Source: Kiritimatiellia bacterium
Lineage (GTDB): Bacteria; Verrucomicrobiota; Kiritimatiellia; RFP12; UBA1067
Reading direction: 5' to 3'
Assembly: GCA_028686345.1 (NCBI GenBank)
Contig: JAQUCE010000028.1
Coordinates: 1-50,832, forward strand
DNA length: 50,832 nucleotides
Positions 6,906-14,633 of the stretch are shown here, in pieces (position 1 is the first letter of the stretch; each line of letters opens with the position of its first letter). Below the pieces are notes generated by a model, which was given only the letters and a program-made list of their open reading frames with translations, ran no database searches and was not told where the DNA came from. Position numbers and translations under genes: made by a program.

Positions 6906-9287
6906 ATGTTACGAATCAAAAGTTATCTGTTGTTTGCGCTGATTGTGCTGTTGGGGTGCCAAGATCTCTTGGCGCAGAGTCGGCGTTTGGGGGTCGATCA
7001 AAACGATCCCGGCTCTTATGAGATTGTCTCTGAGGCTCTCAGAATCCAGGCCAAGGATTTCGCGCCCCTGCGCAGAAATCCGGTCTATAAGGATGCTTTT
7101 TCCGTGGGGCTGGTATTGGTGCGCTTTCCAGACACAAGGAATTTCGACCTTAAAGATGTGCTGCAGCGTTTGAATCGCTTTGGCTCAATGACCATTGATC
7201 AATACTACAAGGAGTATTCACAGGGCATTACCTGGCCAGAGCTGCTGGTGGTAGGGGCGGATTCTTTTCCTGATTGCGTTTTTGTGGCACCTGAGCCGCT
7301 TGGCTACTACTGCCGCCACGATGGATGGAAAAATCCTTTGGGTTATCCGAATCCAGAGGTTGGTAGTGAGCGCGCCGCTAAGCTCAAGCAGGCTGCCAGC
7401 GCCCACGCCTTTAAACTTCATAAGCGCTCCAAGGATCTGCCGCTGAAGAGCGATGGCAAGCCCCATGTCGTGGCCTATGTTTACGAATGCGGAGTTGTGC
7501 CGCGCGATGAGTTCAAGCCATTGATCAGGCCACGCTATCCAGAGGGGATGATGATCTCCTATGACCGGACGCGCGAGGCCTGGGAGCTCTATAAACCGGA
7601 GATCCAGTGGAGCGACGCGCTGTGGCCGAACAGCTCGGTTCAGATTCATAACAATGGCGATGGCGGAACGCTCTGCCATGAGCTGGGACATGTGGTGGGC
7701 GCCCCTGATTTTTATCATGCCACTGAGCCTCACGATGGCGTGCCTGGCAACCCCTGCCTGAGCTGGGCCTATGGGCCGACCGGCCCAGGGTATTGCCGTG
7801 TGATCTATCAAGCTTTCCTGCCGTCCAACGCCTATCCCATGGTAACCAAGGATGGCACCTACACTCTCGATCCTCGCAAGACCAACCCAGCCAACGATAA
7901 GACGCTGGGCATGTTTATCCCCTCTGCGCATCCCCACTACCTGTTTTGCCTGGAGTATGTCAAGGGTGAGAGTGACCCTCTCGGGAATTCAAATGTCAGC
8001 GGCCTCCTGATCCAGGTGATCAACGTGACCCTGCCCGGCCCGTTTATGGGCTCACCTGACCTCTGCTACGTCTACCGCGTTGGCGACCACTGGCTGCATG
8101 GTGGCGGAGATTTAAACAACGCCCTCTTTGGCGACCGCAACAGCCGCCCAGTTTTTAACATGCAAAGCGACCCGCCCGCCATCCTGCCAAACCTGTTGGA
8201 CTCTGGTATTGCATTGGAAGACATTCGCGAGCACACAGAGGGCACATTGACCTTCACTCTGCGCCGCACCACGCCGCCCGTGACCGGGATCGCATACCAA
8301 AACTCGCTGCTGCCGAAGATTAACCTAGATGAGGTGACTGAACTCTTGCCCAACAGCGCCCTTGCCAAGGCCACGGTCACTTTTCGCGGTGAGCCCTTGA
8401 ACACGGAGTATGGGTTCTGCTGGGATACAATGCAGCGGCCGACCTACAAACCGGGCAAGGTTTTTCCGCTTTATCACCGTGACCGCTACGCAGGTCGCAT
8501 TCTCGGCCTTCGTCCAGCCACCACCTACTATTTTCGCGCCTATATCCGTAATGCCCGCGGTGTTAATTACAGCACGGAGGAGGTCACTGTCAAAACGCCC
8601 CCGCTCAAGCCCCTGCCCGATGGAGTGCCGCCGCTGCTTGACGACCGTTTTTCCTCGAACTGGACTATTGACCGCTCGCATCAAAGCCATATGAACGGGA
8701 AGCATCTGGTCGGAGCATGCAATATGACCGGGTTGCTCAAACTGATGACCTATTACCGCACTCCCATGGACTCTGATGTCAGGAGACCGGAGTTTGATTA
8801 CACCCGTATTCACACCCATCCATCGTTGACGCGCCCGGATTTCCGCATGGTCGAGTTTTACCGCGCCCTGGGGGTTGCCTATCAACTGATGCGGAAGGCG
8901 AAGCTGAATGATAAAACGTTTCCAAAGGATTTCGACCGGCACATGAAAAAGACCTTCGGGCTCCGGCCCAAGCCGCCTGAGAGGAGCAGCATCGAGATCT
9001 TCGACGAGGCGAGCATCCCGAACCTGGAGCAGCGGATCAAGGCTCAGCTGGCTGAGAGCCAGCCGGTTGTGGTGGTGCAGGAGTCGATCCAACCCATGAC
9101 GCCAACCGAGCACGCGCTGATGATGGTGTTAATCGACGGTTACAATGAGCAGGGGCAGTTCCATCTGGTCTACCCCACTGGACGCGACCGAGATCTGGGT
9201 CGCAAGAGTGGGTGGCACCCGCTCTCCGTGTTGCTGGAGAAGACGGGTGAGGTGCGAATCATCTTCGACATGGGCACGAACAACTGA
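6906..9287 (+). CDS. Secreted M6-like zinc metalloprotease with Fn3 and C39-like domains
   Basis: 793 aa. The N-terminus (LLFALIVLLGCQDLLAQ) is an export signal; LLGC at residues about 15-18 could be a lipobox. The metalloprotease motif HELGHVVGAPD (His258, Glu259, His262, Asp268) is the HExxHxxGxxD form of M6 peptidases (immune inhibitor A type). About residues 488-565 read like a fibronectin type III domain (LRPATTYYFRAYIRN). The C-terminal 200 residues, with ACNMTGLLKLM and TEHALMMVLIDGYNEQGQF, resemble a peptidase C39-like papain fold with a Cys and a His in the expected order; this part is a tentative call. RBS GAGGA 6 nt before the ATG. Single gene divergent from nrfHA. Substrate unknown. 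Confidence 0.75.
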   Translation: MLRIKSYLLFALIVLLGCQDLLAQSRRLGVDQNDPGSYEIVSEALRIQAKDFAPLRRNPVYKDAFSVGLVLVRFPDTRNFDLKDVLQRLNRFGSMTIDQYYKEYSQGITWPELLVVGADSFPDCVFVAPEPLGYYCRHDGWKNPLGYPNPEVGSERAAKLKQAASAHAFKLHKRSKDLPLKSDGKPHVVAYVYECGVVPRDEFKPLIRPRYPEGMMISYDRTREAWELYKPEIQWSDALWPNSSVQIHNNGDGGTLCHELGHVVGAPDFYHATEPHDGVPGNPCLSWAYGPTGPGYCRVIYQAFLPSNAYPMVTKDGTYTLDPRKTNPANDKTLGMFIPSAHPHYLFCLEYVKGESDPLGNSNVSGLLIQVINVTLPGPFMGSPDLCYVYRVGDHWLHGGGDLNNALFGDRNSRPVFNMQSDPPAILPNLLDSGIALEDIREHTEGTLTFTLRRTTPPVTGIAYQNSLLPKINLDEVTELLPNSALAKATVTFRGEPLNTEYGFCWDTMQRPTYKPGKVFPLYHRDRYAGRILGLRPATTYYFRAYIRNARGVNYSTEEVTVKTPPLKPLPDGVPPLLDDRFSSNWTIDRSHQSHMNGKHLVGACNMTGLLKLMTYYRTPMDSDVRRPEFDYTRIHTHPSLTRPDFRMVEFYRALGVAYQLMRKAKLNDKTFPKDFDRHMKKTFGLRPKPPERSSIEIFDEASIPNLEQRIKAQLAESQPVVVVQESIQPMTPTEHALMMVLIDGYNEQGQFHLVYPTGRDRDLGRKSGWHPLSVLLEKTGEVRIIFDMGTNN

Positions 9288-9302
9288 TTGGGATCAGGAT
9301 TG

Positions 9303-9640
9303 GCCCCTGACAACATGTTTTTAATGATCGGGTCAGCCGCATAGCGACTGACCTCCTCCCTCAGCACTTTGCCAAAGGCAAATCTATTCGCAGAGAGATG
9401 AAGTACCTCAAGCTTCCAGCTTGAATGAAAATGTTTTTTGCAAGCAAGATGCTTTCACTACTCCATTATTACTTTTACGGTAATGTCATAAAAACCCGCT
9501 TTGGAGCAGCCTTCCTCCTTCGCCAAGGCTACGGCGCGACAAGAAAGGCTGGACAACAAACTGTATGTAGCAGCCGTTTGTTGTTCACGCTTCAGCGTGC
9601 TCGTTGTTATCTGGCCGGCTATTTAGAAGTTATCTTTAGT
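9303..9640 (+). repeat. Composite repeat: palindrome H followed by family A copy 2
   Basis: 9303-9355 matches, inverted, 17131-17186 over about 50 bp (ACAACATGTTTTTAATGATC, then GTCAGCCGCATAGCGACTGAC). 9410-9640 is a full family A copy parallel to 3747-3952, with GCTTGAATGAAAATGTTTT, a degenerate GCAAGCAAGATGCTTTC core, GGCTGGACAACAA and GGCTATTTAGAAGTTA. The same H-then-A order occurs at 3666-3952. Confidence 0.8.
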
Positions 9641-9650
9641 ATGTTTGCTA

Positions 9651-9749
9651 ATGCAATGCTCGCCTATAACTCGATCAGTTAGTCATAGTTTCAGTATTTC
9701 TTAGGGACAGGCACTGATTTCACTTTAGGGACAGGCACTGATTTCACTC
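9651..9749 (+). repeat. Repeat family F with two AGGGACAGGCACTGATTTC units
   Basis: Two 23-24-bp units (9701-9723, 9724-9747) preceded by a 50-bp flank containing CGCCTATAACTCG and TCATAGTTTCAG. The same flank and four units appear inverted at 50534-50685, so flank plus units form one mobile or amplified element. No transposase is present. Confidence 0.75.
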
Positions 9750-9771
9750 AACGTGGAAGCCCCTCCCGCGT

Positions 9772-9813
9772 TGCCTGTAAACTGTAGGCTGTAGACTGTG
9801 GACTGTAAACTGC
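9772..9813. repeat. CTGTAGACTGTGG-type short tandem repeat
   Basis: Degenerate 9-10-bp units (CTGTAAACTGTAGG, CTGTAGACTGTGG, ACTGTAAACTG) in tandem just beyond the stop of the beta-helix gene. A short inverted repeat ACACGC-TGCTA-GCGTGT at 9815-9831 spans that stop codon and may act as its terminator. Confidence 0.55.
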
Positions 9814-9822
9814 AACACGCTG

Positions 9823-11976
9823 CTAGCGTGTCTCAATCTCGTACATGGTTGGAATCTCAGCGCATTTGAGTTGCGGCAGCTGTTTTGGCTGGGCCGGGCC
9901 GGTGGTGGTGTAAACATCAAAGGGCTTGAAACCAATCTGAGAGGCGGGTGATTCGGGTTGGAGGCGGTAATTGCCGCTCTCGGGGTTGATAAAGAGCGGA
10001 TCAGCCACCAGCGAGCCTTGATCCTGTCCTGTCTCTGTCTGCCACTGCGCCAGCGTCTTTTTGTCGGGGAAGATATCCTGTTTGCCTGAGGTGTGCCAGT
10101 AGAGGTTTGGCCCCAGTTCGTAGTGCTGCATAGCTTTGTTCTCTTTCATACCACGGATTCCGCCCTTCCAGTTACCGCCCAGCAGGGGGCTGTCATTGTC
10201 CCAGTAGACGATATTATGGCGGAAGAAGAAAGAGATGTGCTCCTCATCCCGCGAACGTTGCAACTGCTGCAAAAGCGAATCAGCAAAGATATTGTTTTCA
10301 ATGATATTTTCGCGTCCGTAGTGTTGGTGAAAGCCACCGGTTTTAACGCGGTAGATCAGGTTGTTATACATGTGGATACCGGTTGAACCCTCATCTGTGT
10401 AGAGCCCCCAGCCACCGTAGTCATGCGCATGCACATCATGGATCAGGTTGTCGTGCACTGTGGTTCCTGGTGAGAGCCCCAGGGTGTAGACACCGCCCAT
10501 GTCAGAGAGCACGCCCTGTCCAATGTGGTGCATGTGGTTGAAGGCAATCTCATTGTGGTGGGAGCGGGATGGCTCGGCATAGCCCCAGACCCAGCCGATG
10601 GCGACTGCGGTGTAGTAGAGGTCGCTGATCTCGTTGTGAGAGATTTTGTTATAGGAGGAGTGTCCGATCCAGACACCGTGCGCCGCTGGATGGATGCGTC
10701 CGCCACCCGTGATGCGGCAGTTGGAGATAGTGATGGCTGAGGTGGTCTTGCTCAGTCCATCCGGGGCCTCAGAGGTGAGCACGTTTTTAAGTGCCTCAGC
10801 CATTTTATATCCAACATAAGGGGGGCCGATCTTGGCACCGCCGGCCCCGAGGTCGGTCATCAGGCACTGCTCCACGGTGTTGGAGTGCGACCCTGGCCCG
10901 AATGCCAGGGTGTAGCCGCCGAGCTGGGTGAAAGCGCAGCGCTGCAAGGTGATGTTGCGTGCGCTGACAAACTCGACCGCAGCGGGGATGTTCATCTCAC
11001 CCTGCGGCGTAAAGTTGCCCTCAGGCGGGGTGACCCACTGCGACTGCTTGAAGTGCAGCCCCTCAAGGGTTGTGCTCATTAACGGCTGATTTTCAAAGCC
11101 CTGAAAGATCAGCAGCTGTGAGAGTACCGGAGCCTCCACCGTGGTGTTCTCCGGCGTTTCGCCAGGCATCGGCATATAGGCCAGTTCGCCACTCTGTTTA
11201 TCCAAATACCACTCGCCTGGGGTGCCAAAGGCCTCTTTGACATTCTCAGCCCAGTAGCGTCGACCTTTGTAGCTCGACCAGTAGCTATTGTGTGGACGGG
11301 TCTTTGGAAAGCGCAGCACTTTTTGGTTTGAATCAATTGATGCGGCTCTCATACGCGAGGCTGACCAGATATGCAGCACATGGAACTCAATCTCGGGAAG
11401 ATTGTACCAGCCGGGATTGAGGTCGTCGTTTTGGTAGATGAAGCCATTGATTCCCTTGTCGTTTTTTTCAAAGTCATCAACGGTTGTGAAGTAACCCTTT
11501 TTGGGCAGGCGCGGACGGAAACGCCGCGTGTTGTTTACAAAAAGCTGTGCGAAATCCCATTGGCCTGCTTTAACCTCAGGGAGTGTGACGCGCCAGACAC
11601 CATCGCTGTCAACACGCCAGCCCGTGATGCGGCTGCCGCCGGAGAAGAGTGGCGGGGTGCTGCCGCGCGCCTTGTAGATCACCGGATACGCGGCGGTGCC
11701 GCCATGCTGCGGCTGGATCACGATCGGTTGCTTCAGGGTGTAGTCACCGCCTTTAAAGAGCACCTCTATGCGCTCAATTTCCTTTGCCGGGATATTTTCC
11801 TTAATGGCTTGAACAGCACTCTGCGCCCGCTCAAAGCTGGCGAAAGGTCGCCACCACGAGCCTGAGGCGGTATCACTGCCGTTTGGTGAAACATAGATTT
11901 TTTTTACAGACGCGGCATTTCCACTGGTTGCCGCAATGACGACTATGATGGCTGCAAGCCATGCGCTTGTTTTCAT
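9823..11976 (-). CDS. Secreted right-handed parallel beta-helix protein, possible glycosidase
   Basis: 717 aa with a clear signal peptide (residues 1 to about 21, ending SGNAA). The opening YVSPNGSDTASGSWWRPFAS followed by AQSAVQAIK is the usual entry strand of pectin-lyase-fold proteins. The middle has many N-rich turns typical of coils (HNEISDL, HNEIAFNHMHHIG, DNLIHDVHAHDYGG, NNLIYRVKTGG, ENNIFADS). The whole architecture resembles the beta-helix enzymes grouped as GH141 (fucosidase/xylanase) and related polysaccharide-degrading proteins, but I cannot assign catalytic residues. RBS GGAGGG 8-9 nt before ATG 11974-11976. Stands alone; flanked by repeat-rich gaps on both sides. Likely role: cleavage of a plant or algal side chain outside the cell. 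Confidence 0.75.
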   Translation of the reverse strand: MKTSAWLAAIIVVIAATSGNAASVKKIYVSPNGSDTASGSWWRPFASFERAQSAVQAIKENIPAKEIERIEVLFKGGDYTLKQPIVIQPQHGGTAAYPVIYKARGSTPPLFSGGSRITGWRVDSDGVWRVTLPEVKAGQWDFAQLFVNNTRRFRPRLPKKGYFTTVDDFEKNDKGINGFIYQNDDLNPGWYNLPEIEFHVLHIWSASRMRAASIDSNQKVLRFPKTRPHNSYWSSYKGRRYWAENVKEAFGTPGEWYLDKQSGELAYMPMPGETPENTTVEAPVLSQLLIFQGFENQPLMSTTLEGLHFKQSQWVTPPEGNFTPQGEMNIPAAVEFVSARNITLQRCAFTQLGGYTLAFGPGSHSNTVEQCLMTDLGAGGAKIGPPYVGYKMAEALKNVLTSEAPDGLSKTTSAITISNCRITGGGRIHPAAHGVWIGHSSYNKISHNEISDLYYTAVAIGWVWGYAEPSRSHHNEIAFNHMHHIGQGVLSDMGGVYTLGLSPGTTVHDNLIHDVHAHDYGGWGLYTDEGSTGIHMYNNLIYRVKTGGFHQHYGRENIIENNIFADSLLQQLQRSRDEEHISFFFRHNIVYWDNDSPLLGGNWKGGIRGMKENKAMQHYELGPNLYWHTSGKQDIFPDKKTLAQWQTETGQDQGSLVADPLFINPESGNYRLQPESPASQIGFKPFDVYTTTGPAQPKQLPQLKCAEIPTMYEIETR

Positions 11977-12055
11977 GATGAGACCCTCCGATTAAGAATG
12001 TGTGAGATGATAACGTATTACCGCAGGGCTGTAAAGATAGCGGTTGATTTTCACC

Positions 12056-12176
12056 AGCAATTCTAGCTATGGCCGCGTCTCTGTTCAGGCAGCACGCTAA
12101 AGCGTGAACTACATGCGGTTTCCGGGGGTATGTAGTTCACGCTTTAGCGTGCTTTCGGCCATAATTGGAATTGCTG
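12056..12176. repeat. 121-bp inverted-repeat element (MITE-like)
   Basis: Core is a perfect 24-bp inverted repeat, 12091-12114 against 12130-12153 (AGCACGCTAAAGCGTGAAC at its outer end), with a 15-nt loop. Outside it, AGCAATTCTAGCTATGGCCG (12056-12075) and CGGCCATAATTGGAATTGCT (12157-12176) are also nearly inverse. No target-site duplication is obvious. Lies upstream of the beta-helix gene start. Confidence 0.7.
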
Positions 12177-12570
12177 TGATTTTTACCGATCTGGCTGTAC
12201 AGATTGAATATAAGACGCTATTCTTTTACACACCAGGTCGCATTGGATACTGGCTCCGCGCTCGGCGCGGCGTGTTAAAGTGCGCGAGTGCGCAAGTGAT
12301 GAGGCCGCGCCTTCAAGTGGAAAGCGGGATGGGAAGAATGGGCGATGAGAGGTATGGGATTGACGGTAAGTATGTTCCCAACCGTCGGCCAACATTGTCG
12401 CACAGCATCGTCGGATAGCATCGTCGGACGCAGCGGCAGGGCACGGCCTCCACCGCGCCGCCCGAACGACCTTGCAGCGCAAGCGCAAACTTTGTCGTTA
12501 ACTTTGTCGGAGTGGAATGAACGCGTTGCGTTTTTTTGAGGTGAAAAATCTTAGAGGTGAAAAATGGGCG
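12177..12570. other. Intergenic region without a gene, half copy of repeat family C
   Basis: No supported reading frame. 12377-12428 carries the right arm of repeat family C (CCAACATTGTCGCACAGCAT), which elsewhere pairs with a left arm missing here. The rest, including a CGCGCTCGGCGCGGCG stretch, has no recognised function. Confidence 0.5.
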
Positions 12571-12745
12571 TCCACCGCATAGCGGCGGACATACTGAAAG
12601 CAACACAGTATATCCGCCGCTATGCGGTGGATGTTTGCGAAGTATATCCGCCGCTATGCGGTGGATGTTTGCGAAGTATATCCGCCGCTATGCGGTGGAT
12701 GGTTGCGAAGTATATCCGCCGCTATGCGGTGGATGACTGCGAAAC
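12571..12745 (+). repeat. Tandem 34-bp palindromic repeat array D1 upstream of eco
   Basis: Four direct units begin at 12609, 12643, 12677 and 12711, exact 34-bp period; each holds the palindrome TATCCGCCGCTATGCGGTGG plus a TTGCGAAG joint. One inverted copy (TCCACCGCATAGCGGCGGA) stands at 12571-12589. Not a CRISPR: there are no unique spacers and no cas genes. A second array of five units lies at 13639-13846. Confidence 0.9.
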
Positions 12746-12834
12746 AAGCCGCAATAAGGCGACGATAAACAACTTTTTAGAAAGAACAATTAATTATTTT
12801 TTTCTAGTCGCCTAAGCGACTACAAGGAGATCAA
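12746..12834 (+). promoter_or_regulatory. Duplicated leader upstream of eco with RBS-proximal hairpin
   Basis: This AT-rich stretch closely resembles 13847-13953 (shared ACAAGCC-CAATAA, CAACTTT, TTTTTT and CTAAGCGACT blocks). At 12805-12822 TAGTCGC-CTAA-GCGACTA forms a 7-bp stem directly before the RBS AAGGAGA. It may be a regulated leader or just the end of the repeat unit; not decided by sequence. Confidence 0.45.
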
Positions 12835-13314
12835 ATGAAAACAATTCAGTTAATAGCTGTTATTTGCGCTGTGTTGGCAGCAACGGTCGTTCAGGCAGGT
12901 GATAACAATATGAAGGCCTTTCCGCCCGCCGAGGCGGGGATGGTGCGTCATGTTCTGAAAATGGAGCGGCAGGCTAATGAGAGCCTCTTTCAGGTTGAGC
13001 TGATCGTTGGCAAGACCGTCCAGCTGGACAAGGGCAACAGCTACTTCTTCATTGGGAGTGTGGCACAGGAGACAGTTGAGGGCTGGGGCTTTAATTATTA
13101 CAAGGTCGAAAAGCTGGGTCCCATGGGCGGCACGCTGATGGCGGTTGACCCGGATGAGCCCAAGGTGGATCGTTTTGTTCAGGTCAACCATTTGCTGGGT
13201 CTGCTGCGCTACAACAGCCGGCTGCCGATTGTGGTTTACGCCCCCGAGGGGGTGGAGGTGCGCTACCGGATTTGGCGCGGGGAGCCAGAGCATAAGCTCA
13301 TGCCCGCAGGTTGA
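12835..13314 (+). CDS. eco: Ecotin-family serine protease inhibitor, secreted
   Basis: Periplasmic inhibitor of chymotrypsin-fold serine proteases, acting as a dimer that grips two proteases. 159 aa with signal peptide (about 1-21). Alignment with E. coli ecotin by eye is strong: FPPAEAGMVRHVLKM, ESLFQVELIVGKTVQLD, VEGWGFNYYKVEKLG, LLRYNSRLPIVVYAPEGVEV and RYRIWRGE. The reactive loop reads GTLMAVDP, so P1 is probably Leu101 and P1' Met102 (Met-Met in E. coli). Both cysteines of the E. coli disulfide that clamps this loop are absent here (positions read LDKGN and MAVDP). RBS AAGGAGA. It may guard the cell against host or predator proteases; no target protease can be named. Confidence 0.92.
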   Translation: MKTIQLIAVICAVLAATVVQAGDNNMKAFPPAEAGMVRHVLKMERQANESLFQVELIVGKTVQLDKGNSYFFIGSVAQETVEGWGFNYYKVEKLGPMGGTLMAVDPDEPKVDRFVQVNHLLGLLRYNSRLPIVVYAPEGVEVRYRIWRGEPEHKLMPAG

Positions 13315-13326
13315 AACAGCTGTCGC

Positions 13327-13615
13327 GTAAGGTTTGTTGTTCAGCCTTTAGGCTGCTCCAAAGAGGGTTGTTGAGAAGTGCGCCTTTGGTTCGGGAGCAA
13401 CGTAGCTCCGATTTCCAATCGGACATGTCCGGTTGGAAACCGGAGCTACTGAGGTCGTCCGCGCCTTCAAGCGGATTTTGGATTTTTGGTTTTTGATTTC
13501 AGAGATCGGTTTACGATAACGGCGACGATGTTGGTGGACGATTTCACGATGATCCCAATCGTCTACCAACATCGTCGCACAGCATCGTCGGTCAATGCCG
13601 CTTTACGAGCGGCAT
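13327..13615 (-). repeat. Composite repeat block A-B-C, copy 1
   Basis: Three families in order. A part, 13327-13375, shares a 23-bp identity with 31736-31758 (contains GGTTTGTTGTTCAGCCTTT). B, 13402-13449, is a 48-bp near-perfect hairpin around TTCCAATCGGACATGTCCGG. C, 13514-13615, has arms GGCGACGATGTTGGTGGACG and ACCAACATCGTCGCACAGC. The same A-B-C order recurs at 31736-32249 and 40487-40841. Confidence 0.85.
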
Positions 13616-13638
13616 GTGAAAAGTGGGATGCAGTTTTG

Positions 13639-13846
13639 TCCACCGCATAGCGGCGGACATACTGAAGGCAACACAGTATATCCGCCGCTATGCGGTGGAT
13701 GACTGCGAAGTATATCCGCCGCTATGCGGTGGATGATTGCAAAGTATATCCGCCGCTATGCGGTGGATGACTGCGAAGTATATCCGCCGCTGTGCGGTGG
13801 ATGATTGCGAAGTATATCCGCCGCTGTGCGGTGGATGATTGCAGAA
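13639..13846 (+). repeat. Tandem 34-bp palindromic repeat array D2 upstream of the C92-like gene
   Basis: Five direct units start at 13677, 13711, 13745, 13779 and 13813, all spaced 34 bp, with the core TATCCGCCGCTATGCGGTGG; the last two have TGTG for TATG. An inverted copy is at 13639-13661. Layout (inverted copy, spacer with AACACAGTA, then direct units) is the same as in array D1. Confidence 0.9.
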
Positions 13847-13953
13847 CAAGCCACAATAATGCTTGATAGGCAACTTTGCGGAAAGATCAGTTAAGTTTTT
13901 TCACTAGCCGTCTAAGCGACTGGAAATAAAATCGTTGGAGGGGGAAAAAGGCA
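13847..13953 (+). promoter_or_regulatory. Second copy of the duplicated leader
   Basis: Parallel to 12746-12834, including a TAGCCGTCTAAGCGACT near-palindrome at 13915-13931, then a longer purine-rich tail with GGAGGGGG as the RBS. The D array plus this leader precede both eco and the C92-like gene. Confidence 0.45.
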
Positions 13954-14625
13954 ATGCAGCAGGTGGACTATGACGCGATCAAGGAGCGGATCAAACCGGG
14001 GGACATGATTGTATTCTCGGGCAGGAAGCGCTTTGAGCGTTTGATCCGGCTGGTCACCCGTTCGATTATCTCGCATGTAGGGGTTGTTTGCCGGACAGGA
14101 AAAAGCGTGGATGTAATGGAGTCGGTTGGTTTGAAACAGAACCGCAAGGGTGGCGGTGAGGGCGGCGGGGTGCAGTGCCGCCAATTGGCCAAACTGGTTG
14201 AGAGCTACGATGGTCTGATGTGGTGGCTGCCCTTGAGCGAGAGCTCACGCTCCCGTTTTGATCTGGAAAAATTCACTCAATTTCTGAAGCTTGCAGAGGG
14301 CAAGCAATACGATATCCCGCAGGCTATCTGCGCGGTTCTTGATGTTATTGATGACAACCCGTTTTTTAACCTCTCAACCTATAGCCAGCGTGATTTCAGC
14401 AAATTTTTCTGCTCCGAGCTGGCGGCCGCGGCCCTACAGGCAGCGGGCGTGATCACACAACTCAATCCTTCAGAGGTCACACCCGCCAATCTGTGCGCCT
14501 TTAATCTATATGCCGAGGATTATTTTCAGATTCGGGGGCGACGCAAAGAGCTTGATGATTTCAACTTTCTGTCTGCCGAGAATTTCGGCCTTCCAAAACC
14601 GTCAACTCGTACAATCAGAGATTAG
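13954..14625 (+). CDS. Permuted papain-fold hydrolase, YiiX/YebB (C92)-like
   Basis: 223 aa, no signal peptide or membrane segment. The order PGDMIVFSG - FERLIRLVTRSIISHVGVV - VDVMES - KFFCSELAAAAL is that of circularly permuted NlpC/P60 proteins of the YiiX/YaeF group: His41 in SHVGVV comes before Cys153 in FFCSE. Family members are thought to act on peptide or lipid amide/ester bonds; the substrate is not known. ATG at 13954 has GGAGGGGGAAAAAGG upstream. The Gfo/Idh/MocA gene starts 8 bp after its stop, so both are likely co-transcribed, but a shared pathway is not evident. Confidence 0.75.
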   Translation: MQQVDYDAIKERIKPGDMIVFSGRKRFERLIRLVTRSIISHVGVVCRTGKSVDVMESVGLKQNRKGGGEGGGVQCRQLAKLVESYDGLMWWLPLSESSRSRFDLEKFTQFLKLAEGKQYDIPQAICAVLDVIDDNPFFNLSTYSQRDFSKFFCSELAAAALQAAGVITQLNPSEVTPANLCAFNLYAEDYFQIRGRRKELDDFNFLSAENFGLPKPSTRTIRD

Positions 14626-14633
14626 GAGCTGAA

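Noticed and set aside
12571..13846. CRISPR array
   Set aside because: Units repeat every 34 bp with no unique spacers; the variable 2-4 bases are only substitutions, and no cas gene is near.
13688..13873. Short protein with repeated HRIAADILCNHPPHSGGYTS-type units
   Set aside because: It is only the translation of the 34-bp palindromic array and has no start context.
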